This document shows positions 1-9,087 of a DNA stretch of 64,000 nt, piece by piece (position 1 is the stretch's first letter; each line of letters begins with the position of its first letter). The notes under the pieces were generated by a model. The model had not been told where the DNA came from. It saw only the letters and a list, made by a program, of their open reading frames with translations, and ran no database searches. This stretch comes from Sinorhizobium glycinis (GTDB taxonomy: Bacteria > Pseudomonadota > Alphaproteobacteria > Rhizobiales > Rhizobiaceae). The stretch is taken from positions 62,001 to 126,000 of the forward strand of contig NZ_LPUX01000066.1 in assembly GCF_001651865.1 (NCBI RefSeq), written 5' to 3'. The translations under genes were made by a program, and so were the position numbers.

Positions 1-2029
1 TTTCGACTGCTGGCTTACGCTGCTTCACGCGCTCCGATGGAACGAGCTCACCTTTATAGAAGGTGTTTGAGACAAGCTCGCCAATTGCTGGATGCATCCG
101 GCTCTGTTCGCGCAAGGTGTTCGCGATCGAGCTCGGACGTTTAGCGTCTCCGGCTCTGAGGGCCTCTCGCTCGGCGATTGATCTGAATGGCTCCTCGAGG
201 CGAGAAGCGGTGGCGAGAACATCGCTGAGCAAGAACTGATCCGCCTTGAGCGCGTCGAGGGCGATTTCCACTTCACCTGGCAGATCGGGGATCGCAGAAA
301 GCTTTTCTTTGGCATCCCTCAGCAATTCGTTTGCGCGCTTGCCATCGTAGAACTTTTGGCGCTCGACCACATCGAAGGGCGACAATTGATTATGGTCGCC
401 GATCATAACCCGGCGGTTACCGAGAAGGAGGGCGCCAATTAGCTCAGCACCATTTGCGCGCGCGGCTTCTTCGATGAAAACCCAGTCGAACTGTTCGCCA
501 TCGGCAATCATTTCCTCAAGGACATGGGATGAGGTCGTGGCTAAGGTGACGTCAGACGAGCGAAGCGTCAGATTGTCGGTGTCGCGCAAAGCACGTTCGG
601 CGGTTGACTTTTCCGACCTGTCGACAGGATTTAGCGCCTGAGTGATCTGATGGAGCTGGTTTGCCATGACGGCCGCGCGTTCAGTGTCAGGCTTGGAGAT
701 GGAGCGTAACAACGCGACCGAGCTTTGCCGCAGGGTGCTCTCTTCTTCGCTGACCCGAGACCGTTCGACGCGAACGACAATTGTCGACTGCTCGGGCAGG
801 AACTTCCGAAGCTCGTCCTCCATATGAATGAGCGTCTCATGGTTCTGGGCAGACACCAGAATGCGAGCATCGGGCGTTTGGTCGAGGATGCTTTTCACGA
901 GGTGTGAAATCAAAAACGTCTTTCCCACCCCAGGTGGGCCGACGACGACGTTAATCGACCTCCCCGCGACGATCGACTGCCATGCCTCAATCTTCGATGG
1001 CTCCATATCTGCATCTGCCGGCGGCGAACCCGGAACAGCGATATCACGCAGCATGTCATCCATTGCCACCTGCGCCGGGTCGTCCAAAGCTCTGAGGAGC
1101 TCCACGTTGGCCCTGGCCGCGACAATGTTCTGCAGCCGCCGCCTGATGGCTCGCTCGGTTCCGTTATCCTTGCGAGGCCGGAGAAAGAGCAACTGTCCTG
1201 GCGGTACAGTCAGGTTCGTTGCAAAGGCGAACGCAAGTTTCCCGTTAACAAGGTTGCTTCCCTCATAACTGAGTTCCGGCAATCGTTCACGGCCGGTTGC
1301 CAGTTTGGCAGACTTCGATACGGTCCAATTCACCTTTCCGTCGTCGTATTTGAGTTCGCGCCACATTGCCTCCGCCGCAGGCCGCAATCCCATTATTTCA
1401 CGCTGATCGTCCCGCATCGAGTCATCGCGAGGTGCGAGCATCACCACATTTTGCTCGCTATCGGGCGACGCAAGGACTTCGACGGGATACAGGCGAAACT
1501 GCTCCCTTAGTAGGGTAAAAGCCTCAAGGAGGAGAAGAGCGAACCACATAGGAACATCATTCGTCACCCCAATTGCTCGCACACGCTCTGAGAAGTCTCG
1601 CCATCGTCGTGCACCTGGACCAAGGTTCCGCACGCGCTCTTCGGCACTCGCGCGATTCCTGGCCAAATGTAAACGGTGAACAACATCCTCCGCGCCTTGT
1701 ATCCAGTCGTTCGGGCGTCTTTTGTGCGCCGCCTCGATCATTCCAACTGCGTCGTTGACGATCTTCACGTTGTAGATCGCCAGATCGGTGAGGATGCGTA
1801 TGCTATCTTGACCTGCCGGAATGAGACGAACCCCGGCTGTAAGCAGATCTTCCGCGACGAACTGCATAAGGGCAGCGACATCATGCGCCGGTATCGTCCC
1901 GGACGACAGAGCCGGTAAATCGCTCTGAAGGACGTTCCGTGAAGGATATAGGATGAGTTCTCCGTCAGAGCTCGACCCGACCCTGTCGAGCTCGGCGATG
2001 ACTTCCAATGTAGGTGATTCGATGCTCAT
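1..2029 (-). CDS. Superfamily 1 helicase (DNA2/NAM7-like), 3' end beyond window
   Basis: This reading frame is open on the minus strand from an ATG at 2029 to the left edge, so about 676 residues are visible and the C terminus is missing. A Walker A motif GPPGVGKT lies at residues 364-371. A Walker B-like stretch VFIEEAARANGAEL follows near residue 520, then GDHNQLSPFDV, which matches motif III of UPF1/DNA2-type helicases. The N-terminal ~330 residues are not recognised. The gene is divergent from the AbiE-Hachiman genes and shares their upstream region, so a defence role is plausible but inferred. The frame opens only at 2074 (stop at 2075-2077), so a much longer N terminus is excluded. Confidence 0.8.
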   Translation of the reverse strand, partial: MSIESPTLEVIAELDRVGSSSDGELILYPSRNVLQSDLPALSSGTIPAHDVAALMQFVAEDLLTAGVRLIPAGQDSIRILTDLAIYNVKIVNDAVGMIEAAHKRRPNDWIQGAEDVVHRLHLARNRASAEERVRNLGPGARRWRDFSERVRAIGVTNDVPMWFALLLLEAFTLLREQFRLYPVEVLASPDSEQNVVMLAPRDDSMRDDQREIMGLRPAAEAMWRELKYDDGKVNWTVSKSAKLATGRERLPELSYEGSNLVNGKLAFAFATNLTVPPGQLLFLRPRKDNGTERAIRRRLQNIVAARANVELLRALDDPAQVAMDDMLRDIAVPGSPPADADMEPSKIEAWQSIVAGRSINVVVGPPGVGKTFLISHLVKSILDQTPDARILVSAQNHETLIHMEDELRKFLPEQSTIVVRVERSRVSEEESTLRQSSVALLRSISKPDTERAAVMANQLHQITQALNPVDRSEKSTAERALRDTDNLTLRSSDVTLATTSSHVLEEMIADGEQFDWVFIEEAARANGAELIGALLLGNRRVMIGDHNQLSPFDVVERQKFYDGKRANELLRDAKEKLSAIPDLPGEVEIALDALKADQFLLSDVLATASRLEEPFRSIAEREALRAGDAKRPSSIANTLREQSRMHPAIGELVSNTFYKGELVPSERVKQRKPAVE

Positions 2030-2142
2030 CGCCAATGAGAGGACGGCAGCATCACCGTGCGAGCTTAAAAGAAGCTACAACACGTTGGATCTAAGCGACA
2101 AGATGCGACGTCGTTAACGGCAGCTCCAGCAGAGATTGAAAA

Positions 2143-2172
2143 CTGTCAGAAAACTGCATATATTTCTGACAG
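2143..2172 (+). promoter_or_regulatory. Likely AbiEi operator: perfect 10-bp inverted repeat
   Basis: CTGTCAGAAA (2143-2152) is repeated in perfect inverted form as TTTCTGACAG (2163-2172) around a 10-base spacer. The right arm ends inside the AGGAG ribosome binding site of abiEi. AbiEi antitoxins of the known family repress their own operon by binding inverted repeats at this place. Binding here is inferred from position and symmetry. Confidence 0.7.
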
Positions 2173-2182
2173 GAGATTCATC

Positions 2183-2776
2183 GTGAAACGACTCGCTGAA
2201 CAGATACTGACATATACCGAAAGCTTGCCCGAGGGCGCACCGATCGCAGCAAAAGGCCTGCTTCATCTCGGCAATCGAGCTGCGGTGGACCAGGCTCTAT
2301 CGCGCCTGGCTGAGCGTGGCCGACTGATGCGTGCCGGGCGCGGCGTATATTTGCGCCCGGTTTCGAGCCGGTTCGGCGTCCGCGCGCCTTCGGTTGAGAA
2401 AACCGTCGAAGCACTCGCGCTCCAGCGTGGCGAGGTCATCGTGTCAAATGGAGCGTCGGCGGCCAACGCGCTGGGTCTCACAACTCAGGTGCCGGTTCGG
2501 TCGGTCTATCTGACATCCGGTCGCAGCCGGACAATGAATTTGGGCCAGCAGGTCGTCGAGTTGCGGCACGCACCGCGCTGGCAATTGGCTTTGGCCGATC
2601 GACCTGCCGGCCAGGCTGTGCGCGCGCTCGCCTGGCTGGGACCTGAGAAGGCGGAAGCGGCCTTGAAGACATTGAAGCGCAAGCTGCCATCTTCCACTTT
2701 CGGCGAACTCGTCGCGGCCGCGCCCCAACTCCCGAGTTGGCTCGCCAGAACGGTCGGCAAGGTCGCGCATGGCTGA
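2183..2776 (+). CDS. abiEi: AbiEi-type antitoxin/transcriptional repressor (DUF6088)
   Basis: The 197-residue protein resembles the DUF6088/AbiEi family: an N-terminal winged helix (about residues 1-70, including VDQALSRLAERGRLMRAGRGVYLRP) followed by the antitoxin domain. In type IV AbiE systems it neutralises the nucleotidyltransferase toxin and represses the operon. The start is a GTG at 2183, seven bases after AGGAG (2171-2175); no ATG fits better. Its stop overlaps the toxin start by eight bases, the usual translational coupling. An inverted repeat sits directly upstream. The assignment rests on sequence pattern and partner gene. Confidence 0.87.
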   Translation: MKRLAEQILTYTESLPEGAPIAAKGLLHLGNRAAVDQALSRLAERGRLMRAGRGVYLRPVSSRFGVRAPSVEKTVEALALQRGEVIVSNGASAANALGLTTQVPVRSVYLTSGRSRTMNLGQQVVELRHAPRWQLALADRPAGQAVRALAWLGPEKAEAALKTLKRKLPSSTFGELVAAAPQLPSWLARTVGKVAHG

Positions 2777-3788
2777 GGCGTTCCTGAGATTGTCGGTCGA
2801 CGATCGGCGCGAGGCGTTGGCCGTCGCCGCCGATCGATCCGGGCGCCCCGCCCATCTCCTGGAAAAGGACGTGTGGGTCGTCTGGACCCTCGCGACACTG
2901 TTCGGGTCCGATCTCGGCGAGCATCTCGTGTTCAAGGGCGGCACATCCCTGTCCAAGGCCTATGGCGTCATTCGGAGATTTTCCGAGGACGTGGATCTGA
3001 CCTACGACATTCGCGCCATCGCCCCCGATCTGGTGGGCGAGAACGGCGAGGCCCTGCCAAGAAACCGCAGCGAGGAGAAGCGTTGGTCGAAGGCTGTCCG
3101 GCATCGACTGCCCGAATGGGTCGACGGGACGGTCCGGCCGCTTGTCGCCGGTGCGATCGATGCGCAAGCGCTTCCCGCAACGATCAGGGTCGAAGGAGAT
3201 AAGCTGTTCATCGACTATGAGGCGACCTCGGCCGGGTCGGGCTATGTGGCGCCGAGCGTGATGCTGGAGTTCGGGGCTCGGTCGACGGGCGAGCCGGCAA
3301 GCCCACGTGATGTCATCTGCGATGCGGCGGGAATGATCGAAGGGGTCGATTTTCCGATGGCGCGCCCACGAGTGATGCATGCCGAGCGGACCTTCTGGGA
3401 GAAGGCAACGGCGATGCATGTTTTCTGCTTGCAGGAGCGGCTTCGTGGCGAGCGCTTCGCCCGCCATTGGCATGACGTCGTACGCCTGGATGAAGCAGGC
3501 ATAGCCGCTAACGCAATGTCCGACCGTGACCTTGCCGATGCAGTTGCCCGCCACAAGAGCATGTTCTTCGCGGAGAAGGCAGCCGACGGTGCGACGATCG
3601 ACTATGACGCCGCCGTCAACGGAAAACTGCAACTCGTGCCAATTGGCGAAGCACGCACAGCGCTCGCCACTGACTACAGCCGGATGGTCGAGGACGGGTT
3701 GCTGCTTGAGGACGCCGAGGCGTTCGAGGTGCTGCTAGAGCGGTGCGGGGACATCGCGGGGCGTGCCAACAGCGCGGCCGTAAAATGA
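2769..3788 (+). CDS. abiEii: AbiEii-type nucleotidyltransferase toxin
   Basis: The 339-residue protein carries the DNA polymerase beta-like nucleotidyltransferase signature of the AbiEii/AbiGii family: HLVFKGGTSLSKAYGVI followed by SEDVDLTYD at about residues 55-83. The aspartates of DVDL are the expected metal ligands. Further on, ERTFWEKATAMH and HDVVRL match the conserved C-terminal motifs of the family. AbiEii toxins cause bacteriostasis and abortive infection by transferring nucleotides to RNA, including tRNA in related systems. It overlaps abiEi by eight bases and is followed after 15 bases by hamA, so it is probably co-transcribed with Hachiman. Confidence 0.87.
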   Translation: MAEAFLRLSVDDRREALAVAADRSGRPAHLLEKDVWVVWTLATLFGSDLGEHLVFKGGTSLSKAYGVIRRFSEDVDLTYDIRAIAPDLVGENGEALPRNRSEEKRWSKAVRHRLPEWVDGTVRPLVAGAIDAQALPATIRVEGDKLFIDYEATSAGSGYVAPSVMLEFGARSTGEPASPRDVICDAAGMIEGVDFPMARPRVMHAERTFWEKATAMHVFCLQERLRGERFARHWHDVVRLDEAGIAANAMSDRDLADAVARHKSMFFAEKAADGATIDYDAAVNGKLQLVPIGEARTALATDYSRMVEDGLLLEDAEAFEVLLERCGDIAGRANSAAVK

Positions 3789-3803
3789 AAGTTGGGGGAA
3801 AAC

Positions 3804-4586
3804 GTGGGGCTATACGAGCGGTGGTGTCACGCCGCCAAGGAAAAGGACAAGCGCAGGCATTTCTGGATCTATGTCGAGAAGGATGGCGGCCGCGACGAGA
3901 TTCGTGATGACCTCGCCGAGACCATTCGTTCGCATTACGACCGACTTGAACGGATCGCCGAAGACGTGAAGCGGCTCGGGTACAAGGTGGCCGCCAATAT
4001 CCTCAGGGAGGCGATGCCCCAGACGCCCAAAGGTCGCTCCGGCGATCTCGGTGAGATTCTCGCGACCGAGCTGGTCGAGGAAGAGATCGGCCTGCGGGTC
4101 CCGGTGCGCCGCCTCCGCTACAAGGACGGCCGCAACATGGCCATGCGCGGCGACGACTTCATCGGCGCCGGATACGATGGGGCCGGCGAGAAGCTCTGGC
4201 TCCTGAAAGGCGAAGCTAAGAGCAACAAGGTGCTCGGCAAGGCCACGGTCACGAGCGCCCGCAAGGTGCTTAACCGCGACAACGGCCGCTGCACGCCCGA
4301 TTCCCTGCTGTTTGTCGCCAACCGCCTGCTGGAGAGCAACGATCCAGATGACAACGCGCTAGGCCGCAGCCTCCGTGACGAGGTGGGCCTGAAGTCCCTT
4401 CGCTCCGATCGCATCGACCACATGCTCTTCACCGTGTCGGGTAACGGCCCCCACGCGTCGTTGAAGGAGGACTTCGACGCCACGGGAACCAACCGGGACC
4501 ACTACGTCGTGAACATACACGTCGAAGACCATCAAGACTTCATCGCGGCCATGTATAAGGAGGCTGAAGACCTTGGAGACGATTGA
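3804..4586 (+). CDS. hamA: Hachiman nuclease subunit HamA (DUF1837)
   Basis: The ~260-residue protein has the DUF1837 (HamA) core. GDLGE near residue 80, RGDDFIGAGYD near 115-125 and LLKGEAKSNK near 134-143 give an E...DD...E-x-K arrangement of a PD-(D/E)xK-like nuclease. In Hachiman, HamA is the DNA-degrading effector held in check by the helicase HamB. I chose the GTG at 3804 because GGGGGA lies just upstream; a TTG at 3792 is the alternative. The gene overlaps hamB by 14 bases, and the pair in this order is the diagnostic Hachiman arrangement. Confidence 0.85.
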   Translation: MGLYERWCHAAKEKDKRRHFWIYVEKDGGRDEIRDDLAETIRSHYDRLERIAEDVKRLGYKVAANILREAMPQTPKGRSGDLGEILATELVEEEIGLRVPVRRLRYKDGRNMAMRGDDFIGAGYDGAGEKLWLLKGEAKSNKVLGKATVTSARKVLNRDNGRCTPDSLLFVANRLLESNDPDDNALGRSLRDEVGLKSLRSDRIDHMLFTVSGNGPHASLKEDFDATGTNRDHYVVNIHVEDHQDFIAAMYKEAEDLGDD

Positions 4587-7500
4587 CGAACTGACCGCGT
4601 TCCTGGCGACCGCGACCGTCGACGGCGTCCTTGGGCGCCTGCTCTATCGCGGTGCGGCGTGGTCGCTGATGCGCGAGAAGGGCGTGCTCCCACCGAACGC
4701 ACCGCCCCTTGGCGCCACAATCGAAACCGATCTCGCTGAACACGGCTTCGCCCTGCTTCGGGGCGCGATGGCTCTGCGTTCTCAGGCCGATTCGTCGGAA
4801 TTGACCAGCAAGGCCTTCGAGCGCGCCGCCAATGCCTTCGAAGCCCTGGTGCGCAACGGCGATCCGGAGTCACCCGATCGCGGTTTCCGTCGCACCATCG
4901 CCGCGGCGGCCTATCACCTGGCCGGGTTCTCTGCGGTCGCTTACTCCCTCTTCAACGAGACCACGGACGACCTCAACACCTCGCCGGGTGAAACGGCGAT
5001 TCGACACCTGATCTTGCGCGATCTGGGTCAGCTGCGCGGCTTCGTTCGCGGATGGTTGGATGACGAGGCTCACGGCGATGAGCAGATCGCCGAGGCGCTG
5101 CGGGATGAAGAACCGGACGTCGACGAGGTGCTGTCGACGATCCTCAACACAACGATCTGCCGAGCTTTGGCGCATTTTGACTTCGCACTCGAGACGGGCG
5201 AGCCTGAGCCGATCGAAAGCGCCCGGACCTTGCTCCGCACCGCGGTCAGCCTTGCGGACAACGCCGAGAACGTTCCGCTGTGGTGGATCTCGAACCTCTG
5301 TCGCCACCTGATCGACGACCTCTGGCAGCATTCACTGCACCAGAACCTGCCAACCGAACCGCCAGAGGGTACAGAGGAAAAATATCCGGACCTGCGCCGG
5401 CTGTTCATCTCGTCGCTCTACGCGCGCAAGACATCCGAGGTGGAGCTATGGCCATCGCAGCGCGAAGCGGCCCGACGTTCCACGGATGTCACCGACGATT
5501 TGGTCGTCGCCTTGCCGACCAGCGCGGGCAAGACCCGGGTGGCCGAGATTGCCGCGCTTATGACCCTGTCGTCGGCGCGCCGGGTGCTGATCGTCACGCC
5601 ATTGCGCGCTTTGTCGGCCCAGACCGAGCGCTCCTTCAGAAAGACCTTCGCGCCCCTCGGCTTCAGCGTCTCCTCCCTTTACGGCGCCAGCGGACTTTCG
5701 GTCGGTGATGAAGACGCCCTGCGCACCCGCGAGATCATCATTGCAACGCCCGAGAAGCTCGACTTCGCGCTGAGAAGCGACCCGTCGCTGATCGACGACG
5801 TCGGTCTGATCGTCCTCGACGAAGGTCACATGATCGGCCCGAGCGAGCGTGAAATCCGCTACGAGACGCTGGTGCAGCGCCTGCTTCGGCGGGCGGATGC
5901 AGCAGACCGCCGGATTGTTTGTCTCTCCGCCATCCTGCCGAGCGGTGACGAATTGGACGATCTCACCGCCTGGATACGCTCCGACGAACCGGGTAAGCCG
6001 GTGCGTTCCGACTGGCGTCCCACACGACAGCGGTTCGGCGCGCTCACATGGCGAGGCAAGGACGCACTGCTCCGGCTCGACCTCGACGATGATGGTCCCT
6101 TTCTCGACAAATTTGTCGTGGAGAAACCAGCACGAGGAAAGGAGAAAAAGCCCTATCCGCGCAAGAATTCGCACCTCGCCCTGTTCGCGGCATGGGAATT
6201 TGCAAGCCAGGGCAAGCGGACCCTGATCTTCTCCACCCAGGCGAATTGGGTCGAGAGCTACGGCAAACAGGCCATGGATCTCTGCAAGCGCGGCTATCTG
6301 CATTCCCTGTTGGAGGACGAAGCGTCGATCGCCCGGGCCTTGGAGGTCGGCAAAGAATGGCTGGGCGAAGACCATCCCGCCGTCGCCTGCCTCAAGCAGG
6401 GCGTCGCCATCCACCACGGCCGGCTGCCAAGTCCATTCTTGCGCGAGTTGGAAGTCCTGCTGTCCGAGGGGGTACTGAAGGTCATCGTCGCTTCGCCGAC
6501 GCTCTCGCAGGGCCTCAATCTCAACGCCGCCGTACTGTTGGTGCCCGCACTGTATCGCGCCTCCGAGAAGATCAAAGGCGAGGAGTTCGCGAATGTCGCG
6601 GGCCGCGCCGGGCGTGCCTTCGTCGACGTCGAGGGGCTGATCGTTCATGTCATGTTCGACAAAATCGACTGGCGAAAAAGGGAATGGCGAAAGCTGGTCG
6701 CCTCCGCCAAGGCCCGCACACTGAAAAGCGGTCTCATCCAGATCGTCGCCGAGATCCTCGAACGCCTGTCCCGCGAGGGTGTCCTGGATCGTGACGACGC
6801 CTGGGAATATCTCGCCAACGCCCGCGAAGCCTGGAGATCGCCCGAGGAAGAAGCTGCGGTCGCAGAGCGCTTGGCCGCCGCCGTGGAGTATGAGGCCAAT
6901 GGCGACGACGATGAAGAGGGCGGCGATGACGAGGAAGAAACCATCGACGAGGAGCCGCTCTCGCAGATCGTCGAACGCCTCGACGCGACCGTGTTCGGCC
7001 TGATCGAAGCGCTGGACGCCGATCGCGCGGATCTGCCGAAGCTCTTGGACGAGGCGCTTAAGGGGTCCCTCTGGGCCCGCCAGATCGCCCGCGAGGACGA
7101 GGACATCGCCCCTTTGCACAAGAAGGTGTTTGAGGCACGCGCCGACCTCATCTGGAAAAGCACCACGGCACAGACGCGACGCGGACATTTCGCCATGGGC
7201 GTTGGGCTTGAAGCCGGTCTCTCAATCGACGCGATGGCTGATGAACTGGCTACACTGCTCGATCGGGCAGACGAGGCGGCGCTGAGAGGCGACATCGACG
7301 AACTCGTCGACGCCCTCTGCGGTCTCGGCGAACGGCTGCTGTTCATGCGGCCCTTCATCCCCGACAAGGCCAATGCGCTACCGGCGAATTGGAAGGCCAT
7401 CCTGCATAGTTGGGTGTCAGGCGAGGACGTTGCCAAAATCGGACCTCAGAACATGCGCGCAGTCGAAGAGGCCTTCACCTATCGCCTGGTCTGGGCGCTG

Positions 7501-8076
7501 GAAGCCGTGCGCACCCGCCGCATGTCCCTCGGCTGGTCGCCAGAGACGGTTGCCGGCGGCGGCGCCGCGGCGGTTGAAACCGGCGTCCCGCAATTCATGA
7601 TGGCGATGCTGATCCGTGCGGGCCTTCCATCACGGCGTGCGGCTATGGCGGCGATCAAAGATGCCCAACCTGTCTTCGTCACACCCGCTGAGATGCGGGT
7701 CTGGCTGGAATCCGACGAGATCACGGCCTACACCGACGCTGGCGACTGGCCGACACCTGATACCGCCGCATTATGGGCGCGCTTCCGAACGGAAGCACTC
7801 AGCGGCGGCATCCAGAAGTGGTCAGTTGAAAACTATAAACGCCTGCTCGACATCGCGGCCGCTCCTCCTGCCGGCCTCTATCGGATCGTCACCGACGAAG
7901 GTGATGGGCGCACCTGGCTGGCGACGCCAGACTACCAACGGCTTGCCCCGTTCAAAAAGTCGGCTGTCGATCCCAAGCCCAGCCTCTTCTGGGGTCGGTT
8001 GCCGGGCAACACCAGGCTTGTGGAAGCCTTACGCGTCGGCCGTGGTAAGCTGCGCTGGCCGCCGGCGAATGAGTAA
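4573..8076 (+). CDS. hamB: Hachiman helicase subunit HamB
   Basis: This 1167-residue superfamily 2 helicase has Walker A PTSAGKT near residue 314, DEGH (LIVLDEGHMIG) near 415, SAILPSG as motif III, VASPTLSQGLNLNA, and NVAGRAGRAF near 672 as motif VI. An acidic linker (EANGDDDEEGGDDEEE) follows the helicase core, then a long C-terminal region of ~380 residues that I do not recognise. In Hachiman, HamB senses damaged or invading DNA and releases HamA. The start is a TTG at 4573 behind AAGGAGG, inside the end of hamA, so the two are translationally coupled. Confidence 0.87.
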   Translation: METIDELTAFLATATVDGVLGRLLYRGAAWSLMREKGVLPPNAPPLGATIETDLAEHGFALLRGAMALRSQADSSELTSKAFERAANAFEALVRNGDPESPDRGFRRTIAAAAYHLAGFSAVAYSLFNETTDDLNTSPGETAIRHLILRDLGQLRGFVRGWLDDEAHGDEQIAEALRDEEPDVDEVLSTILNTTICRALAHFDFALETGEPEPIESARTLLRTAVSLADNAENVPLWWISNLCRHLIDDLWQHSLHQNLPTEPPEGTEEKYPDLRRLFISSLYARKTSEVELWPSQREAARRSTDVTDDLVVALPTSAGKTRVAEIAALMTLSSARRVLIVTPLRALSAQTERSFRKTFAPLGFSVSSLYGASGLSVGDEDALRTREIIIATPEKLDFALRSDPSLIDDVGLIVLDEGHMIGPSEREIRYETLVQRLLRRADAADRRIVCLSAILPSGDELDDLTAWIRSDEPGKPVRSDWRPTRQRFGALTWRGKDALLRLDLDDDGPFLDKFVVEKPARGKEKKPYPRKNSHLALFAAWEFASQGKRTLIFSTQANWVESYGKQAMDLCKRGYLHSLLEDEASIARALEVGKEWLGEDHPAVACLKQGVAIHHGRLPSPFLRELEVLLSEGVLKVIVASPTLSQGLNLNAAVLLVPALYRASEKIKGEEFANVAGRAGRAFVDVEGLIVHVMFDKIDWRKREWRKLVASAKARTLKSGLIQIVAEILERLSREGVLDRDDAWEYLANAREAWRSPEEEAAVAERLAAAVEYEANGDDDEEGGDDEEETIDEEPLSQIVERLDATVFGLIEALDADRADLPKLLDEALKGSLWARQIAREDEDIAPLHKKVFEARADLIWKSTTAQTRRGHFAMGVGLEAGLSIDAMADELATLLDRADEAALRGDIDELVDALCGLGERLLFMRPFIPDKANALPANWKAILHSWVSGEDVAKIGPQNMRAVEEAFTYRLVWALEAVRTRRMSLGWSPETVAGGGAAAVETGVPQFMMAMLIRAGLPSRRAAMAAIKDAQPVFVTPAEMRVWLESDEITAYTDAGDWPTPDTAALWARFRTEALSGGIQKWSVENYKRLLDIAAAPPAGLYRIVTDEGDGRTWLATPDYQRLAPFKKSAVDPKPSLFWGRLPGNTRLVEALRVGRGKLRWPPANE

Positions 8077-8090
8077 AGGGACCCGTAGCC

Positions 8091-8795
8091 ATGCTCTACG
8101 CCTGGATCGGCCACAAGAAGCGCGCGCCCATCGCGAAGGGAGAGCGGACGATTTGCCGTGACTGCGGTGGCTTGCTGACCGCAGTTATGCCGGCTGAGAA
8201 TACGCCGCATTGGCGGCACAAGGTCGGCGACTGCGATCCCTGGAGCGAGCCCGAGGGACCTTGGCATCTCGGATGGAAAGAACTTTTCGATATGTCATGC
8301 CGCGAGATCGCTTTGCGCGACCCGGTAACGAAAGAGTTGCACCGCGCTGACGTTCTCGTGGGCAGTGGCACTCCCCGCGCGACCGTTCTCGAGTTGCAGC
8401 ACTCGTCGATCAGCGAGGACGAGCGCAATGCACGAGAGGCATTCTATCGGCGCGAACATAGAATGTTTTGGCTGGTCCACATCCACAGCGAAAGCTCGTT
8501 CCTTGGCACGTATTTCAGCATGTCGCTCGATTTCGGATCGCGGGTCGTAAACCTTGACGGTAAGGACTTCGCGATCATGTGCTGGATGGGGCCGAACAAG
8601 CAGTTCATCGAGAAGTGGAAGCGCGCGGCCGCCCACGTTTTCTTCAATGCAGGCCCTTATATCTTTTACCTTGCAGGCCCCGCCGTGGCCTCTCGTCTGG
8701 GAGGCCCCTTGAAGCGCGGCGAGTTCGCGCTCTGCGCCTTGACCCGCGATGAGTTTTTGCGTGCCGTCCGCTGGGAGGATAGTGCATCTTCTTGA
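8091..8795 (+). CDS. CoiA-like (competence protein CoiA family) protein
   Basis: The 234-residue protein has the N-terminal pattern of CoiA-like proteins: a zinc-finger-like CRDCGG at about residues 23-28, then HWRHK. A nuclease-like core follows with HRADV and VLELQHSSISEDERNAREAFYR, where E-x-Q replaces the E-x-K of classical restriction folds. The C terminus is not recognised. It starts 14 bases after hamB, with AAAGGGA upstream, so it is probably in the same transcript. A role as an accessory nuclease of the defence operon is inference; CoiA relatives are otherwise tied to DNA uptake and recombination. Confidence 0.72.
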   Translation: MLYAWIGHKKRAPIAKGERTICRDCGGLLTAVMPAENTPHWRHKVGDCDPWSEPEGPWHLGWKELFDMSCREIALRDPVTKELHRADVLVGSGTPRATVLELQHSSISEDERNAREAFYRREHRMFWLVHIHSESSFLGTYFSMSLDFGSRVVNLDGKDFAIMCWMGPNKQFIEKWKRAAAHVFFNAGPYIFYLAGPAVASRLGGPLKRGEFALCALTRDEFLRAVRWEDSASS

Positions 8796-9087
8796 TGCGT
8801 TACGCGCAGCCGAAACGCTTCGCGAACGTTCTGAAGAGCTTGCGTCATACCCACCGCCCATGTTCATTGGTGTGATGGCGAGCATCAGCAACGCTGAAGA
8901 AGATCTTGAGCGCAGGGGCAGGATACCCAGGCGTAACCGGCGTCTTATAGAATTCCCCATGCCCGAAACCTCCCCCTCCTGGTCATCTCCCGCAGCCCGA
9001 GCTCCAAAACGATCCGCCGCGCCGCCTGCGGCGTCAGATCGAGCGTCTCGGCCACCACGCCAGCTGACACCAGCGGTTTTGCCATGA
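8782..9087 (+). CDS. Possible small ORF overlapping the CoiA-like gene end, perhaps 3'-truncated
   Basis: A GTG at 8782 with GGGAGG four bases upstream opens an ORF overlapping the end of the CoiA-like gene. Its first ~50 residues ([19 protein letters not shown]..., ending near LIEFPMPET) look coding in composition. The rest runs antisense through the DUF1612 gene and looks non-coding. It may be a gene whose 3' end was lost where the defence island joins the backbone. No homology recognised. Confidence 0.25.
   Translation: MHLLDALRAAETLRERSEELASYPPPMFIGVMASISNAEEDLERRGRIPRRNRRLIEFPMPETSPSWSSPAARAPKRSAAPPAASDRASRPPRQLTPAVLP

Noticed and set aside
2478-3632. 384-residue minus-strand ORF under abiEii
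   Set aside because: It is antisense to the clear abiEi/abiEii frames and shows no family motif.
5446-7188. 580-residue minus-strand ORF inside hamB
   Set aside because: High GC makes long antisense frames; the plus strand has all helicase motifs.
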